In this document: piece by piece, positions 1 to 6,588 of the stretch
Layout of the letters: every line of letters begins with the position of its first letter
How positions within the stretch are numbered: the stretch's first letter is position 1
From: CAZQCJ01 sp964591885
GTDB lineage: Bacteria > Patescibacteriota > Microgenomatia > PFEM01 > JAPLYW01
Direction of reading: 5' to 3'
Length of the DNA: 26,728 nt
Assembly: GCA_964591885.1 (NCBI GenBank)
Contig: CAZQCJ010000001.1
Coordinates: 1-26,728, forward strand
Notes under the pieces: generated by a model
What the model saw: the letters and a program-made list of their open reading frames with translations, nothing else
Database searches by the model: none
What the model was told of the DNA's origin: nothing
Made by a program: the position numbers and the translations under genes

Positions 1-475
1 CAATATTATCAGCGCTTTTATTAAAAGCATGAGGGCCTCTGATGTTAATGCCGCTTTATATTATCTGGCCAGAATGGTAGAAGCAGGGGAAGACCCAAAA
101 TTTATTGCCAGAAGAATGGTTATCTTTGCTTCTGAAGATATTGGTATGGCCCAACCCACAGCTTTGGTGGTTGCCAATGAAGTTTTTCGAGCTTGTGAAA
201 TCATTGGTTATCCGGAATGTGCCATCAATCTAGCTCATGGTGTTACTTATCTTGCCAAAGCACCAAAAAACAGAAGTTCTTATAATGCTTTAAGATCAGC
301 TCAAGAAGATGTTAAGAAATTTGGCAACCTTCCTATCCCTTTAAACTTAAGGAATCCGGTAACAAAGCTGATGAAAGATTTAAATTACGGTAAAGACTAC
401 GAAAAATATCCTGACAAAAGAAAAAATTTACTACCGGAAAAGTTAAAAGGGAAAAAATATTACAATAATTCTTGA
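1..475 (+). CDS. rarA: Replication-associated recombination protein A, C-terminal part (partial)
   Basis: This is the 3' end of a gene that begins before the window; the frame is open from base 2. The residues match the C-terminal tetramerisation region of RarA/MgsA, the AAA+ ATPase that acts at stalled replication forks. Recognisable family stretches are SAFIKSMRASD, ALYYLARMVEAGEDP and the IFASEDIGMA segment, followed by NLAHGVTYLAKAPKNRS. The ATP-binding half lies outside the window, so Walker motifs cannot be checked. The ATG at 29 is internal, not the start. The TGA stop (473-475) lies inside a TTGACA hexamer that may be the -35 box of the next transcription unit. Confidence 0.9.
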   Translation, partial: NIISAFIKSMRASDVNAALYYLARMVEAGEDPKFIARRMVIFASEDIGMAQPTALVVANEVFRACEIIGYPECAINLAHGVTYLAKAPKNRSSYNALRSAQEDVKKFGNLPIPLNLRNPVTKLMKDLNYGKDYEKYPDKRKNLLPEKLKGKKYYNNS

Positions 476-502
476 CAAGAAGCCTAGGAGTTGCTTTACT
501 AT
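472..502 (+). promoter_or_regulatory. Candidate promoter for the 533-1740 gene group
   Basis: A perfect TTGACA at 472-477 is followed 17 bp later by TTTACT (495-500), or 19 bp later by TACTAT (497-502); either is a moderate -10. Transcription would start near 507-510, giving a leader of about 24 nt before the ATG at 533. The -35 overlaps the rarA stop codon. The -35 is strong but the -10 choice is uncertain. Confidence 0.45.
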
Positions 503-532
503 TAGTATAGACAAGTAATCTACACAAGAAAA

Positions 533-1135
533 ATGAAAAATTATAAAAAACTTATTCTGCCTTTGTTATTTTTCTCCTTTATCTTTCTGCCAACAATAGC
601 TTTGGCTAAAGAGAATTTAATTCAAAATCATGAAGAAAACCAAAATGAAGCCGGACAAGTAACAGCAACAGGAGCCAGAGAAAATGTCAAAGAAGAAATT
701 CAAGAAAAAACAGCTGCTATCCAAGCTCGCTTAAGCGAGAGAAAACAAGAAATTATCCGCAATCGCTTTAATCATCTCACCCGCCGTCTGGAGGCTGCTG
801 TTAACCGTTTTTATATCTTAATAAACCGCATAGAATCAAGACTGGGTAAGATTGAAGAAACAGAAGAGATTGATACCGAAGTTATTAGAATGGATATTGA
901 TACAGCCAAAGAAGAGCTTAATACTATTGGCGTCCAACTAGAAAATATGTCTATTGGAATAGAGGAAACTCTCCAAAGCGAAGACCCACAGAAAAGATTT
1001 ATAGAAGTTAAGATGATGGTTGAAGAAATCAAAGAGATTTTAATTGAAGTTCATCAAAAACTGGTAAAAATCATTAGTGATATTAAAGGCTTAAGAGTGG
1101 GGAATGTTTCCCCAGATTCAGTTGAAACAGAATAA
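533..1135 (+). CDS. Secreted coiled-coil protein of unknown function
   Basis: The protein has 200 residues. It begins with a clear signal peptide: MKNYKK, a hydrophobic core LILPLLFFSFIFLP, and a cleavage site after ALA near residue 26. The rest is almost entirely charged helix, rich in Glu, Lys, Arg and Ile with heptad-like spacing (about residues 60-185), ending in a short tail GNVSPDSVETE. No enzyme motif or cysteine pair is visible. It is predicted to be exported as an elongated helical protein, either free or attached at the cell surface. It leads a group with two membrane proteins downstream (gaps of 42 and 5 nt), which suggests a shared envelope role. A short GC-rich inverted repeat (GGGGAA/TTCCCC near 1098-1112) lies in its last codons but lacks a T-run, so it is not called a terminator. 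Confidence 0.7.
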   Translation: MKNYKKLILPLLFFSFIFLPTIALAKENLIQNHEENQNEAGQVTATGARENVKEEIQEKTAAIQARLSERKQEIIRNRFNHLTRRLEAAVNRFYILINRIESRLGKIEETEEIDTEVIRMDIDTAKEELNTIGVQLENMSIGIEETLQSEDPQKRFIEVKMMVEEIKEILIEVHQKLVKIISDIKGLRVGNVSPDSVETE

Positions 1136-1177
1136 GAAACTTATTGGAGTAAGAATCTTATTTCTAGAAAGATAAAA

Positions 1178-1504
1178 ATGGAAGAAAAAACGAACTTTTT
1201 TGAAAAATTTTGGTATCTTTTTGTCATCATTGCCGTTGTTTTATTAATTGCTGTTGGTGGTCTTTGGTTCTATAATCAAAAAGCTCTTCAAGAAAGTGCC
1301 ACTCAAACTACCCCACAAATTACCGAAGAAATGATTAACGAAGAAACAGCTCCTCAAGCTGAAGAAGACGCTCAGACAGCAGCTTTTCAACAACAAAGCG
1401 ACTCAGATGACATAGGGGATATTGAGGCTGATATTCAGGCAACTGACTTAAGCAATATCGATGAGGGCTTAACTGATATCGAAGCTGAAATTATTAACCC
1501 TTAA
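1178..1504 (+). CDS. Small single-pass membrane protein with acidic tail
   Basis: The protein has 108 residues. A short N-terminal segment (MEEKTNFFEKF) precedes one membrane helix, about residues 12-33, containing YLFVIIAVVLLIAVGG. The remaining ~70 residues are hydrophilic and very acidic, with QAEEDAQTAA and two related DIEA motifs (DIGDIEADIQ and LTDIEAEI) near the C-terminus. No lipobox or sortase motif is visible. The topology suggests a bitopic protein with the acidic part outside. Family unknown; it is likely co-transcribed with its neighbours. Confidence 0.65.
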   Translation: MEEKTNFFEKFWYLFVIIAVVLLIAVGGLWFYNQKALQESATQTTPQITEEMINEETAPQAEEDAQTAAFQQQSDSDDIGDIEADIQATDLSNIDEGLTDIEAEIINP

Positions 1505-1509
1505 TTAAG

Positions 1510-1740
1510 ATGAGTCCAGAAAATTTAAATCAATTTTTTAATAATCCGCGTAATTTTTTAATTATAGCCTGGTCTTTATTCTGGAAAGGCTGGGCTTTAT
1601 GGCGAGCAGCTAAGAATGAGCAGAAAATTTGGTATGGCTTTTTATTAGTCTTTAATCTTTTTGGTCTTTTGGAAATTGTTTACCTTCTTTTCTTCCAAAA
1701 AAAGGGTAAACTTTGGCAAAAAATTATCAAAAAAGTCTAA
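1510..1740 (+). CDS. Small membrane protein, DUF5652-like
   Basis: The protein has 76 residues and two hydrophobic segments (about residues 15-32 and 43-62). The pattern WSLFWKGWALWRAAKN, then a Trp-Tyr-Gly and a second helix with NLFGLLEIVYLLFF, resembles DUF5652, a small family common in CPR genomes. That family match is from memory, not a search. The C-terminus is basic (KKGKLWQKIIKKV), consistent with a cytoplasmic end. It follows the acidic membrane protein after 5 nt and has no clear Shine-Dalgarno sequence. Function unknown. Confidence 0.65.
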   Translation: MSPENLNQFFNNPRNFLIIAWSLFWKGWALWRAAKNEQKIWYGFLLVFNLFGLLEIVYLLFFQKKGKLWQKIIKKV

Positions 1741-1769
1741 AATCTATACTTTCTCCTAAGGTTTTTATC

Positions 1770-1784
1770 TGTTATAATATTCTT
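1770..1784 (+). promoter_or_regulatory. Extended -10 promoter placing the transcript start at the ATG at 1785
   Basis: TATAAT (1773-1778) is preceded by TGT (1770-1772), forming a perfect extended -10 element. No good -35 is visible at the expected distance, as is usual for extended -10 promoters. The ATG of the 48-codon ORF begins after exactly 6 nt, so transcription would start at or next to the start codon. Confidence 0.6.
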
Positions 1785-1931
1785 ATGGAAAGTCAAAAAC
1801 AAAAAAATCAAAAGAAAATTACTCTCTCCAAAAAACTGGGTTATCGAACTCCAGACCGATTCCGACGAAAAGTTTTCCGCCGCAATCCGGCTACAAGTAC
1901 CAATGTTCGTAGCTTTGGAGGGCACCGATGA
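1785..1931 (+). CDS. Very basic 48-residue protein, translationally coupled to trigger factor
   Basis: The ORF has 48 codons. It starts at an ATG just downstream of an extended -10 promoter and ends in an ATGA overlap with the trigger factor start at 1928. The protein has 15 Lys/Arg and only two acidic residues. It contains a run RFRRKVFRR followed by NPATSTNVRSFGGHR. No signal peptide or hydrophobic segment is present, so a cytoplasmic nucleic-acid- or ribosome-associated role is plausible but inferred. I do not recognise the family. An in-frame extension to 1713 exists but would overlap the preceding gene and ignore the promoter. Confidence 0.6.
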   Translation: MESQKQKNQKKITLSKKLGYRTPDRFRRKVFRRNPATSTNVRSFGGHR

Positions 1932-2779
1932 CTTCTGCTTTAAACCGACTGGAAAACGGTAATCTTGAATTAACAATTAATATTCCCTGGAAACGAATTA
2001 AAACCTCTTCTCAGCAAATTTTAGAGAAACTGGCTAAGGAAACTGTTCTTAAAGGCTTCCGCCAAGGCAAAGCCCCGATTGAATTGGTGGAAAAACAAAT
2101 CGGCAAAGAAAAGCTCTATCAAGAAACCCTAAAAGAAATCCTACCTCAAATCTACCTTGAAGCAATTAAAGAGCATCAACTAAAACCCATCGTCAATCCG
2201 CAAATTAGCGTTAATTCTTTGGCTGAAGGGAAAGACTGGCAAATTAAAGCTATTACTTGTGAACTACCAAAAGTTGAATTAGTTAATTATAAGGAAGAAG
2301 TTAGAAAAGCTTTGGCTTCAGAAAAAATCTGGACACCCGGCAAAGACAAAAAGCCGGCGCCAGAAAACGAAAACCAAAAATTAGACAAAATTTTTAAGGC
2401 TTTGCTGGAAAATATCAAGCTAAACCTTCCGGAAATTCTTCTCCAAGAGGAAGTCAACAGAATGCTAAGCCGTTTGGTTGACCAGACTGCCAGACTAGGT
2501 TTGACAGTCGAACAATATTTGGCTTCTTCAGGCAAAACACAGGAAAAAATTAAGGAAGAATATACTCAACAAGCCCAAGAAACCCTTAAACTCGAGCTTA
2601 TTTTATCGGCTATTGCCGATAAAGAAAAGATTGAAATTAATGACAGCGAGGTAGAGAAAATGATTGCGGCCATTCCTGAAGAAGAAACAAAAAAAGCTTT
2701 TAAGAGTCAAGAGCAAAAGGCCTATATCAGACAGCTTCTTCGCAAGCGTAAAGTCATTGACAGCTTAACTAAATTATAG
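1928..2779 (+). CDS. tig: Trigger factor-like ribosome-associated chaperone lacking the PPIase domain
   Basis: The protein has 283 residues, against about 430 for typical trigger factor. The N-terminal ribosome-binding domain carries the signature loop GFRQGKAP at residues 43-50, which docks at the exit tunnel near uL23. After about residue 125 the sequence runs through a short linker (TPGKDKKPAPEN) directly into the helical C-terminal SurA-like domain (LPEILLQEEVNRMLSRL to the basic end RQLLRKRKVIDSL). The FKBP-type PPIase domain normally between them is absent. It should still bind nascent chains; prolyl isomerisation is not expected. Its start overlaps the preceding 48-codon ORF by ATGA. 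Confidence 0.85.
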   Translation: MTSALNRLENGNLELTINIPWKRIKTSSQQILEKLAKETVLKGFRQGKAPIELVEKQIGKEKLYQETLKEILPQIYLEAIKEHQLKPIVNPQISVNSLAEGKDWQIKAITCELPKVELVNYKEEVRKALASEKIWTPGKDKKPAPENENQKLDKIFKALLENIKLNLPEILLQEEVNRMLSRLVDQTARLGLTVEQYLASSGKTQEKIKEEYTQQAQETLKLELILSAIADKEKIEINDSEVEKMIAAIPEEETKKAFKSQEQKAYIRQLLRKRKVIDSLTKL

Positions 2780-2785
2780 TAGTAT
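2757..2785 (+). promoter_or_regulatory. Promoter for the 2807 gene, within the end of trigger factor
   Basis: TTGACA (2757-2762) lies in the last codons of the trigger factor gene. After exactly 17 bp comes TAGTAT (2780-2785), a 4/6 match to the -10. Transcription would start near 2792, giving a leader of about 15 nt before the ATG at 2807. Confidence 0.55.
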
Positions 2786-2806
2786 TGAAGCCACTGCCTA
2801 AAGCAA

Positions 2807-3316
2807 ATGGCATCAGATAAAAACCTCAAAAGCAAAAGGGCAACGCTCAACGATAGCCTTCTGGAGGTTCTTCGAGAAGGAGGTTTTCCTTCCCCAAAAG
2901 ACAAGAAAGAGATTAAAGAAGAAAAGCTTTACAAAGAAAAGTTTGAACAGCTTCAGCAAATTCATTCTCAAGAACAAATCGTTTTTAACCAAAAAGAGCA
3001 GCAAACTCAAAACCAGGTCAAAGCTATCCAGCAAGAGCTTAAAAGTCTAATTGGTTCTGTTAAAAACTTAGATAAAGAAGCTGATAAAACGGTTGAACAA
3101 ATTCCAATAAATCCCGGCTCTTACCATCTTAACTTTCTGGAAAAATTAAAACAGACAGTTGTTTTATTAAGAAAACATATTGAGGAAGCTTCTAGCTGGT
3201 TGGAGATTTTTAATCATAAACAAGCCAAAAAACACGGATACTGGTTTCAGGCGAAAAAATTGGGGACTCAATTTTCTCAATCCAGCGAAAGATATGTTAC
3301 CAATTCAGTTAATTAG
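2807..3316 (+). CDS. Cytoplasmic coiled-coil protein, possibly DUF5660 family
   Basis: The protein has 169 residues. It opens with a basic stretch and TLNDSLLEVLREGGFPSP, continues with a highly charged coiled coil (about residues 40-85, rich in Gln, Glu and Lys), and ends with a more conserved-looking helical part: INPGSYHLNFLEKLKQTVV, IEEASSWLEIFNHKQ and YWFQAKKLGTQFSQSSERY. The arrangement resembles DUF5660, a family I associate with Microgenomates; this is recollection, not a search. No signal peptide, membrane helix or catalytic motif is seen. It probably has its own promoter. Confidence 0.65.
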   Translation: MASDKNLKSKRATLNDSLLEVLREGGFPSPKDKKEIKEEKLYKEKFEQLQQIHSQEQIVFNQKEQQTQNQVKAIQQELKSLIGSVKNLDKEADKTVEQIPINPGSYHLNFLEKLKQTVVLLRKHIEEASSWLEIFNHKQAKKHGYWFQAKKLGTQFSQSSERYVTNSVN

Positions 3317-3318
3317 TC

Positions 3319-3347
3319 TTGCTTAATAATCTCCTCTTTAGTAAAAT
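3319..3347 (+). promoter_or_regulatory. Leaderless-type promoter for the 3354 gene
   Basis: TTGCTT (3319-3324), a 17-bp spacer and TAAAAT (3342-3347) form a good promoter. The ATG at 3354 follows after 6 nt, so the predicted start site is at the start codon. It probably also drives thrS, which begins 4 nt after this small gene. Confidence 0.6.
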
Positions 3348-3353
3348 TTATCT

Positions 3354-3566
3354 ATGGATAAATCTGATCGGGTTTACCGTCCACCAGGAAAAATTTTCCT
3401 TCATAATTTATTAGGAGGAATTGCCTGGAGCCTGGGAACTTTAATTGGAGCCACTATTATTTTTGCTCTCTTGGGTTTTACCTTAAGTAAAATAGGGGCT
3501 GTTCCTCTGATCGGAACTTGGATTGCCCATTTAGTAGAGTTTATCAATCAATACCATTTAGAATAA
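3354..3566 (+). CDS. Small membrane protein, DUF5665-like
   Basis: The protein has 70 residues. A polar N-terminus (MDKSDRVYRPPGK) leads into FLHNLLGGIAWSLGTLIGAT, a long hydrophobic segment (about residues 22-47) and a second short hydrophobic part around VPLIGTWIAHLVEFI. The pattern of GIAWSLG, IGATII and VPLIG resembles DUF5665, a small membrane family of unknown function; this is from memory. It sits between its own promoter and thrS, with a 4-nt gap to the latter. Confidence 0.65.
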   Translation: MDKSDRVYRPPGKIFLHNLLGGIAWSLGTLIGATIIFALLGFTLSKIGAVPLIGTWIAHLVEFINQYHLE

Positions 3567-3570
3567 TCAA

Positions 3571-5304
3571 ATGAAAGAAAACCAACTCGAAACCATGCGC
3601 CACAGCTGTAGTCACCTTTTAGCTATGGCTGTTTTAAAGCTCTTTCCCAAAACTAAACTTGGCATTGGTCCGGCAATCGAAAATGGTTTTTATTACGATT
3701 TTGACTTTGCCAAACCGCTTGAAGAAAAAGACCTAGCTAAAATTTCAAAAAAAATGGAAGAACTTGTTAAAGAAAAATTACCTTTTACCAAAGAAACAAT
3801 AACTATTGAAGCCGCAAAAAAGATTTTCAAAAACCAACCTTATAAACTCAAGCTTATTAAAGAATTAGCTGAAGAAGGAAATAAAAAAATCTTTCTTTAT
3901 AAGAGTGGCGAATTTGTTGATCTTTGCAAGGGGCCACATCTTAAAAGCACCAAAGAAATAGGTCCTTTCAAATTACTTTCTCTTGCCGGCGCTTACTGGC
4001 AGGGGAGTGAGAAAAATAAAATGTTGACAAGAATTTATGGGACTTGTTTTCCCAAACAAAAAGATTTAGATGATTATCTGCAAAGAATTGAAATAGCTAA
4101 AGAAAAAGATCATCGCAAATTGGGAAAAACTCTCGACTTTTACAGTATTCGTGAAGAAATCGGCAATGGTTTGCCTCTATGGCATCCTAAACTTTCTCTT
4201 GTTAGACTTGAGATAGAAAATTTTTGGAAAGAGATTCATCAAAAAGAAGATTACCAATATATTTTTACACCTCATATCGGGAAAAAGTCACTCTGGGAAA
4301 AATCAGGTCATTGGCAATTTTATAAAGAAATGATGTATTCCCCAATGGATATTGAAGGAATAGAGTACCTTCTTAAACCAATGAATTGCCCCTTCCACAT
4401 CTTTATCTATAAAAGTCAGATTAGAAGTTACCGTGAATTACCAATCCGCTATTGTGAATTAGGAACAGTTTATCGCTACGAACCAAGTGGGGTTCTTCAC
4501 GGATTAACCAGAGTAAGGGGTTTTACACAAGACGATTCTCATCTCTTTTGCCAACCTGAACAGTTTGAAGAAGAGATCATTAAAATTCTAAAACTGGCTA
4601 AGAAAACTTATGATACTTTTGGTTTTAAAGAATTTAACTGTTATCTTTCTACCAGGCCGGAAAAATCGATGGGGAGTGACAAAGTCTGGGCAAAGGCAAC
4701 TAAAGCTTTAAAAAATTCTCTTGAGAAAACAAAGACTTCTTACAAGATTGACCCGGCTGCGGGTGTCTTTTACGGACCAAAAATTGATATTAAGATTAAG
4801 GATAGTCTTGATCGAGAATGGCAGCTGGGAACAATCCAGGTTGATTTTAATTTCCCCGAGAAATTTGATTTGAACTTTACTGGTTCAGATGGAAAACAAT
4901 ATCAACCGGTAATGATCCATCGCACTATTCTCGGTTCAATGGAAAGATTTCTAGGAATTTTGATTGAACACTATGGTGGTGCTTTTCCTGTTTGGCTTTC
5001 TCCAACCCAAGCTCTGGTTATTCCTATTACCGATAAGCATATTAACTACGGACAAAAAGTTGTTGACGAGCTTCGCGAAAAAAATATCAGAATTGAATTG
5101 AATGACCGCAATGAAACAACTTCCGCCAAAATTCGTGACGCCGAATTACAAAAAATTCCTTATATTTTGGTTGTTGGTGATAAAGAGATTAAAGACAAAT
5201 CGATTAACGTTCGGGTCAGGGGAGAGAAAATCCTAGGCACTCTGTCTTTAGCTGATTTTACTAAAATTATTAAAGAAGATATTGATAAAAAAAGACAAGT
5301 TTGA
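3571..5304 (+). CDS. thrS: Threonyl-tRNA synthetase without TGS domain
   Basis: The enzyme charges tRNA-Thr. The 577 residues begin almost directly at the N2 editing domain: HSCSH at residues 11-15 and the CKGPH motif near residues 113-117 supply its conserved His/Cys residues. The N-terminal TGS domain of the usual ~640-residue enzyme is missing. The class II core shows motif 2 (YRYEPSGVLHGLTRVRGF), zinc ligands in NCPFH, in DDSH and in MIHR, and motif 3 around GSMERFLGILIEH. The C-terminal anticodon-binding domain starts near PTQALVIPI. It opens the conserved translation cluster. A TAGAAT lies 6 nt before the ATG but without a -35, so an independent promoter is uncertain. Confidence 0.95.
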   Translation: MKENQLETMRHSCSHLLAMAVLKLFPKTKLGIGPAIENGFYYDFDFAKPLEEKDLAKISKKMEELVKEKLPFTKETITIEAAKKIFKNQPYKLKLIKELAEEGNKKIFLYKSGEFVDLCKGPHLKSTKEIGPFKLLSLAGAYWQGSEKNKMLTRIYGTCFPKQKDLDDYLQRIEIAKEKDHRKLGKTLDFYSIREEIGNGLPLWHPKLSLVRLEIENFWKEIHQKEDYQYIFTPHIGKKSLWEKSGHWQFYKEMMYSPMDIEGIEYLLKPMNCPFHIFIYKSQIRSYRELPIRYCELGTVYRYEPSGVLHGLTRVRGFTQDDSHLFCQPEQFEEEIIKILKLAKKTYDTFGFKEFNCYLSTRPEKSMGSDKVWAKATKALKNSLEKTKTSYKIDPAAGVFYGPKIDIKIKDSLDREWQLGTIQVDFNFPEKFDLNFTGSDGKQYQPVMIHRTILGSMERFLGILIEHYGGAFPVWLSPTQALVIPITDKHINYGQKVVDELREKNIRIELNDRNETTSAKIRDAELQKIPYILVVGDKEIKDKSINVRVRGEKILGTLSLADFTKIIKEDIDKKRQV

Positions 5305-5310
5305 TAAAAT
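5282..5310 (+). promoter_or_regulatory. Strong promoter for infC-rpmI-rplT
   Basis: TTGATA (5282-5287), a 17-bp spacer and TAAAAT (5305-5310) lie across the end of thrS. The -10 is extended by TGA (5302-5304), which is also the thrS stop codon. Transcription would start near 5317, 3 nt before the TTG start of infC. This suggests the infC group can be transcribed separately from thrS. Confidence 0.65.
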
Positions 5311-5319
5311 TAACCAAAT

Positions 5320-5904
5320 TTGAGTAAGAAATTTAACAAATTCTATCGAATCAATCAATACATTCAAGCTGAAAAAGTAAGAGTTGTTGATGAGAAGACT
5401 AAGCAGGTCGGAGTAATGACTCTTCAGGAAGCTTTAGAAAAAGCTAGAGAGGCAAGATTAGACTTAGTTGAAATAGCCCCAAAGGCGATTCCTCCGGTTT
5501 GTAAAATTATTGACTTTAAAAAATTTAAATATTTAGAAGCAAAGAAAGAAAAAGAAGAAAAAAGGAAAAGTAAAAAAACCGAGCTTAAGGAAATCAGACT
5601 CGGTTTATTTATGGCTGAAAATGATTTTAACTTTCGTTTAAATCATGCCATAGAATTTTTAAAAGAGGGTCATAAAGTCAAAGTCAGCTTGAAATTTAAA
5701 GGCCGCCAGGCAATGCGTAAGAATTTGGGCTATCAGTTATTACAAAAAGCTTTGGCAAGAATGAGTTCTTTTGCTCAGGTTGATGTTGAGCCAAAACTTG
5801 TTGGGCCTAAAGCAGAAATGGTTTTATCACCTCTTAAAGCAGAAAAAAAGGGAAAAGGAAAAGGAAAAGAAGATGAAAATGAAAAAGAGAAAAATAAAAA
5901 CTAA
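5320..5904 (+). CDS. infC: Translation initiation factor IF-3
   Basis: IF-3 binds the 30S subunit and controls start-codon selection. The N-terminal domain starts with RINQYIQAEKVRVVD, as expected for the family, and continues to VCKIIDFKKFKY. A lysine/glutamate linker (about residues 70-88) leads to the C-terminal domain (LKEIRLG, then FLKEGHKVKVSLKFKGRQ). The start is TTG at 5320. No ATG is usable upstream of the conserved N-terminus, and IF-3 genes commonly use rare start codons because IF-3 represses its own synthesis at them. The C-terminus carries a repetitive tail KKGKGKGKEDENEKEKNKN beyond the folded domain, and its coding sequence overlaps rpmI. Confidence 0.93.
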   Translation: MSKKFNKFYRINQYIQAEKVRVVDEKTKQVGVMTLQEALEKAREARLDLVEIAPKAIPPVCKIIDFKKFKYLEAKKEKEEKRKSKKTELKEIRLGLFMAENDFNFRLNHAIEFLKEGHKVKVSLKFKGRQAMRKNLGYQLLQKALARMSSFAQVDVEPKLVGPKAEMVLSPLKAEKKGKGKGKEDENEKEKNKN

Positions 5905-6079
5905 AAAATCTCTCATTAAGAGATTTCGAATCACTAAAAAAGGAAAAGTTCTTTTCCGTGGTTCTCATGTTCGGCATTTAAAAAGGAAAAAAGGAAAAAA
6001 ACAATTAAGAGCCCAAAAAGTTCCGCACAAACTTCATGGCAAAATAATGAAAAAAATTAAAAAAAGAGCAGGGAAATAA
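5873..6079 (+). CDS. rpmI: 50S ribosomal protein bL35
   Basis: This small, very basic protein has 68 residues from this start. It matches bL35 through IKTKKSLIKRFRITKKGKV, then SHVRHLKRKKGKKQLR. The start is ambiguous. ATG at 5873 has an AGGA about 7 nt upstream and is preferred; ATG at 5879 gives 66 residues. Both overlap the end of infC in another frame by about 30 bp. The open frame runs back to 5771, but the extra residues are translated infC sequence and not family-like. It is followed by rplT after 1 nt. Confidence 0.9.
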   Translation: MKMKKRKIKTKKSLIKRFRITKKGKVLFRGSHVRHLKRKKGKKQLRAQKVPHKLHGKIMKKIKKRAGK

Positions 6080-6080
6080 T

Positions 6081-6428
6081 ATGCGAGTTAAAACCGGAAC
6101 CATAAGAAAAAGAAAACATAATAAAGTTTTAAAACAAACTAAAGGTTTCCGTATGACCAAAGGGAGACTTTACAAGGTCTCCAAGGAAGCCGCCTTACAC
6201 GCTAGTCAATATGCTTTTAATGGCCGTAAAAAAAGAAAAAGAGACACCAGAAGGCTTTGGATTCAGAGAATCAACGCCGCTTTAAATCCATATGAACTCT
6301 CTTATTCCCGCTTTATTAACCAACTGAAAAAAAAGAATATTATCTTAGACCGTAAAATTCTGGCTGAATTAGTCACATCTGATAACCAGACTTTTGAGTC
6401 TTTGGTTAAGGAAGTAAAAAAGAACTGA
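6081..6428 (+). CDS. rplT: 50S ribosomal protein bL20
   Basis: The protein has 115 residues, the normal size. It has the family pattern MRVKTGTIRKRKHNKVLKQTKGF, then KEAALHASQYAFNGRKKRKRDTRRLWIQRINAA and the SYSRFINQLKKKNI helix. bL20 is an early 50S assembly protein and in several bacteria a translational repressor of the infC-rpmI-rplT operon. It begins 1 nt after rpmI and is the last gene before the pheS leader region. No separate terminator is seen immediately after its stop. Confidence 0.95.
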   Translation: MRVKTGTIRKRKHNKVLKQTKGFRMTKGRLYKVSKEAALHASQYAFNGRKKRKRDTRRLWIQRINAALNPYELSYSRFINQLKKKNIILDRKILAELVTSDNQTFESLVKEVKKN

Positions 6429-6436
6429 ATTCCCCC

Positions 6437-6464
6437 TTGACAGTTATCAAAATTTTGTTAAGAT
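6437..6464 (+). promoter_or_regulatory. Strong promoter for the pheS leader transcript
   Basis: A perfect TTGACA (6437-6442), a 16-bp spacer and TAAGAT (6459-6464), with an extended -10 TGT just before it (6456-6458). Predicted transcription start is about 6471, 2 nt before the leader ORF ATG. The promoter begins 8 nt after the rplT stop codon. Confidence 0.7.
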
Positions 6465-6472
6465 AGATAACA

Positions 6473-6526
6473 ATGCAAGTTCCAACCATTACCCTGCAGC
6501 ATGTAATGCATTTTATTTTTGCCTAA
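6473..6526 (+). CDS. Putative 17-residue leader peptide upstream of pheST
   Basis: A near-leaderless ATG opens a 17-codon ORF reading MQVPTITLQHVMHFIFA, ending in TAA at 6524-6526. Two Phe codons (6512-6514 and 6518-6520) lie close to the stop codon. The ORF sits between a strong promoter and an intrinsic terminator, in front of the genes for phenylalanyl-tRNA synthetase. A leader that senses charged tRNA-Phe would fit. However, two Phe codons are few compared with the five in E. coli pheM, so the assignment is tentative. Confidence 0.4.
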   Translation: MQVPTITLQHVMHFIFA

Positions 6527-6565
6527 AGCTGTCTAAAGGGGAGGTTGGATTTTGCACATTTAGGG

Positions 6566-6588
6566 GCTCCCCAAAGGGAGCTTTTTTT
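6566..6588 (+). terminator. Intrinsic terminator before pheS
   Basis: GCTCCC (6566-6571) and GGGAGC (6576-6581) form a perfect 6-bp GC-rich stem with loop CAAA, followed directly by seven T residues (6582-6588). It lies only 14 nt before the pheS start codon, so it can act as an attenuator. It could also simply end transcription from the rplT side. Confidence 0.8.

Noticed and set aside
1131..1162. Terminator between the 533 and 1178 genes
   Set aside because: AATAAGA/TCTTATT can pair, but the stem is AT-only with a long loop and no following T-run.
5318..5320. ATT start codon for infC, as in E. coli
   Set aside because: This ATT is out of frame with the IF-3 reading frame; the in-frame candidate is TTG at 5320.
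5771..5872. Longer N-terminus for rpmI
   Set aside because: The extra residues are an out-of-frame reading of infC and do not fit the bL35 family.
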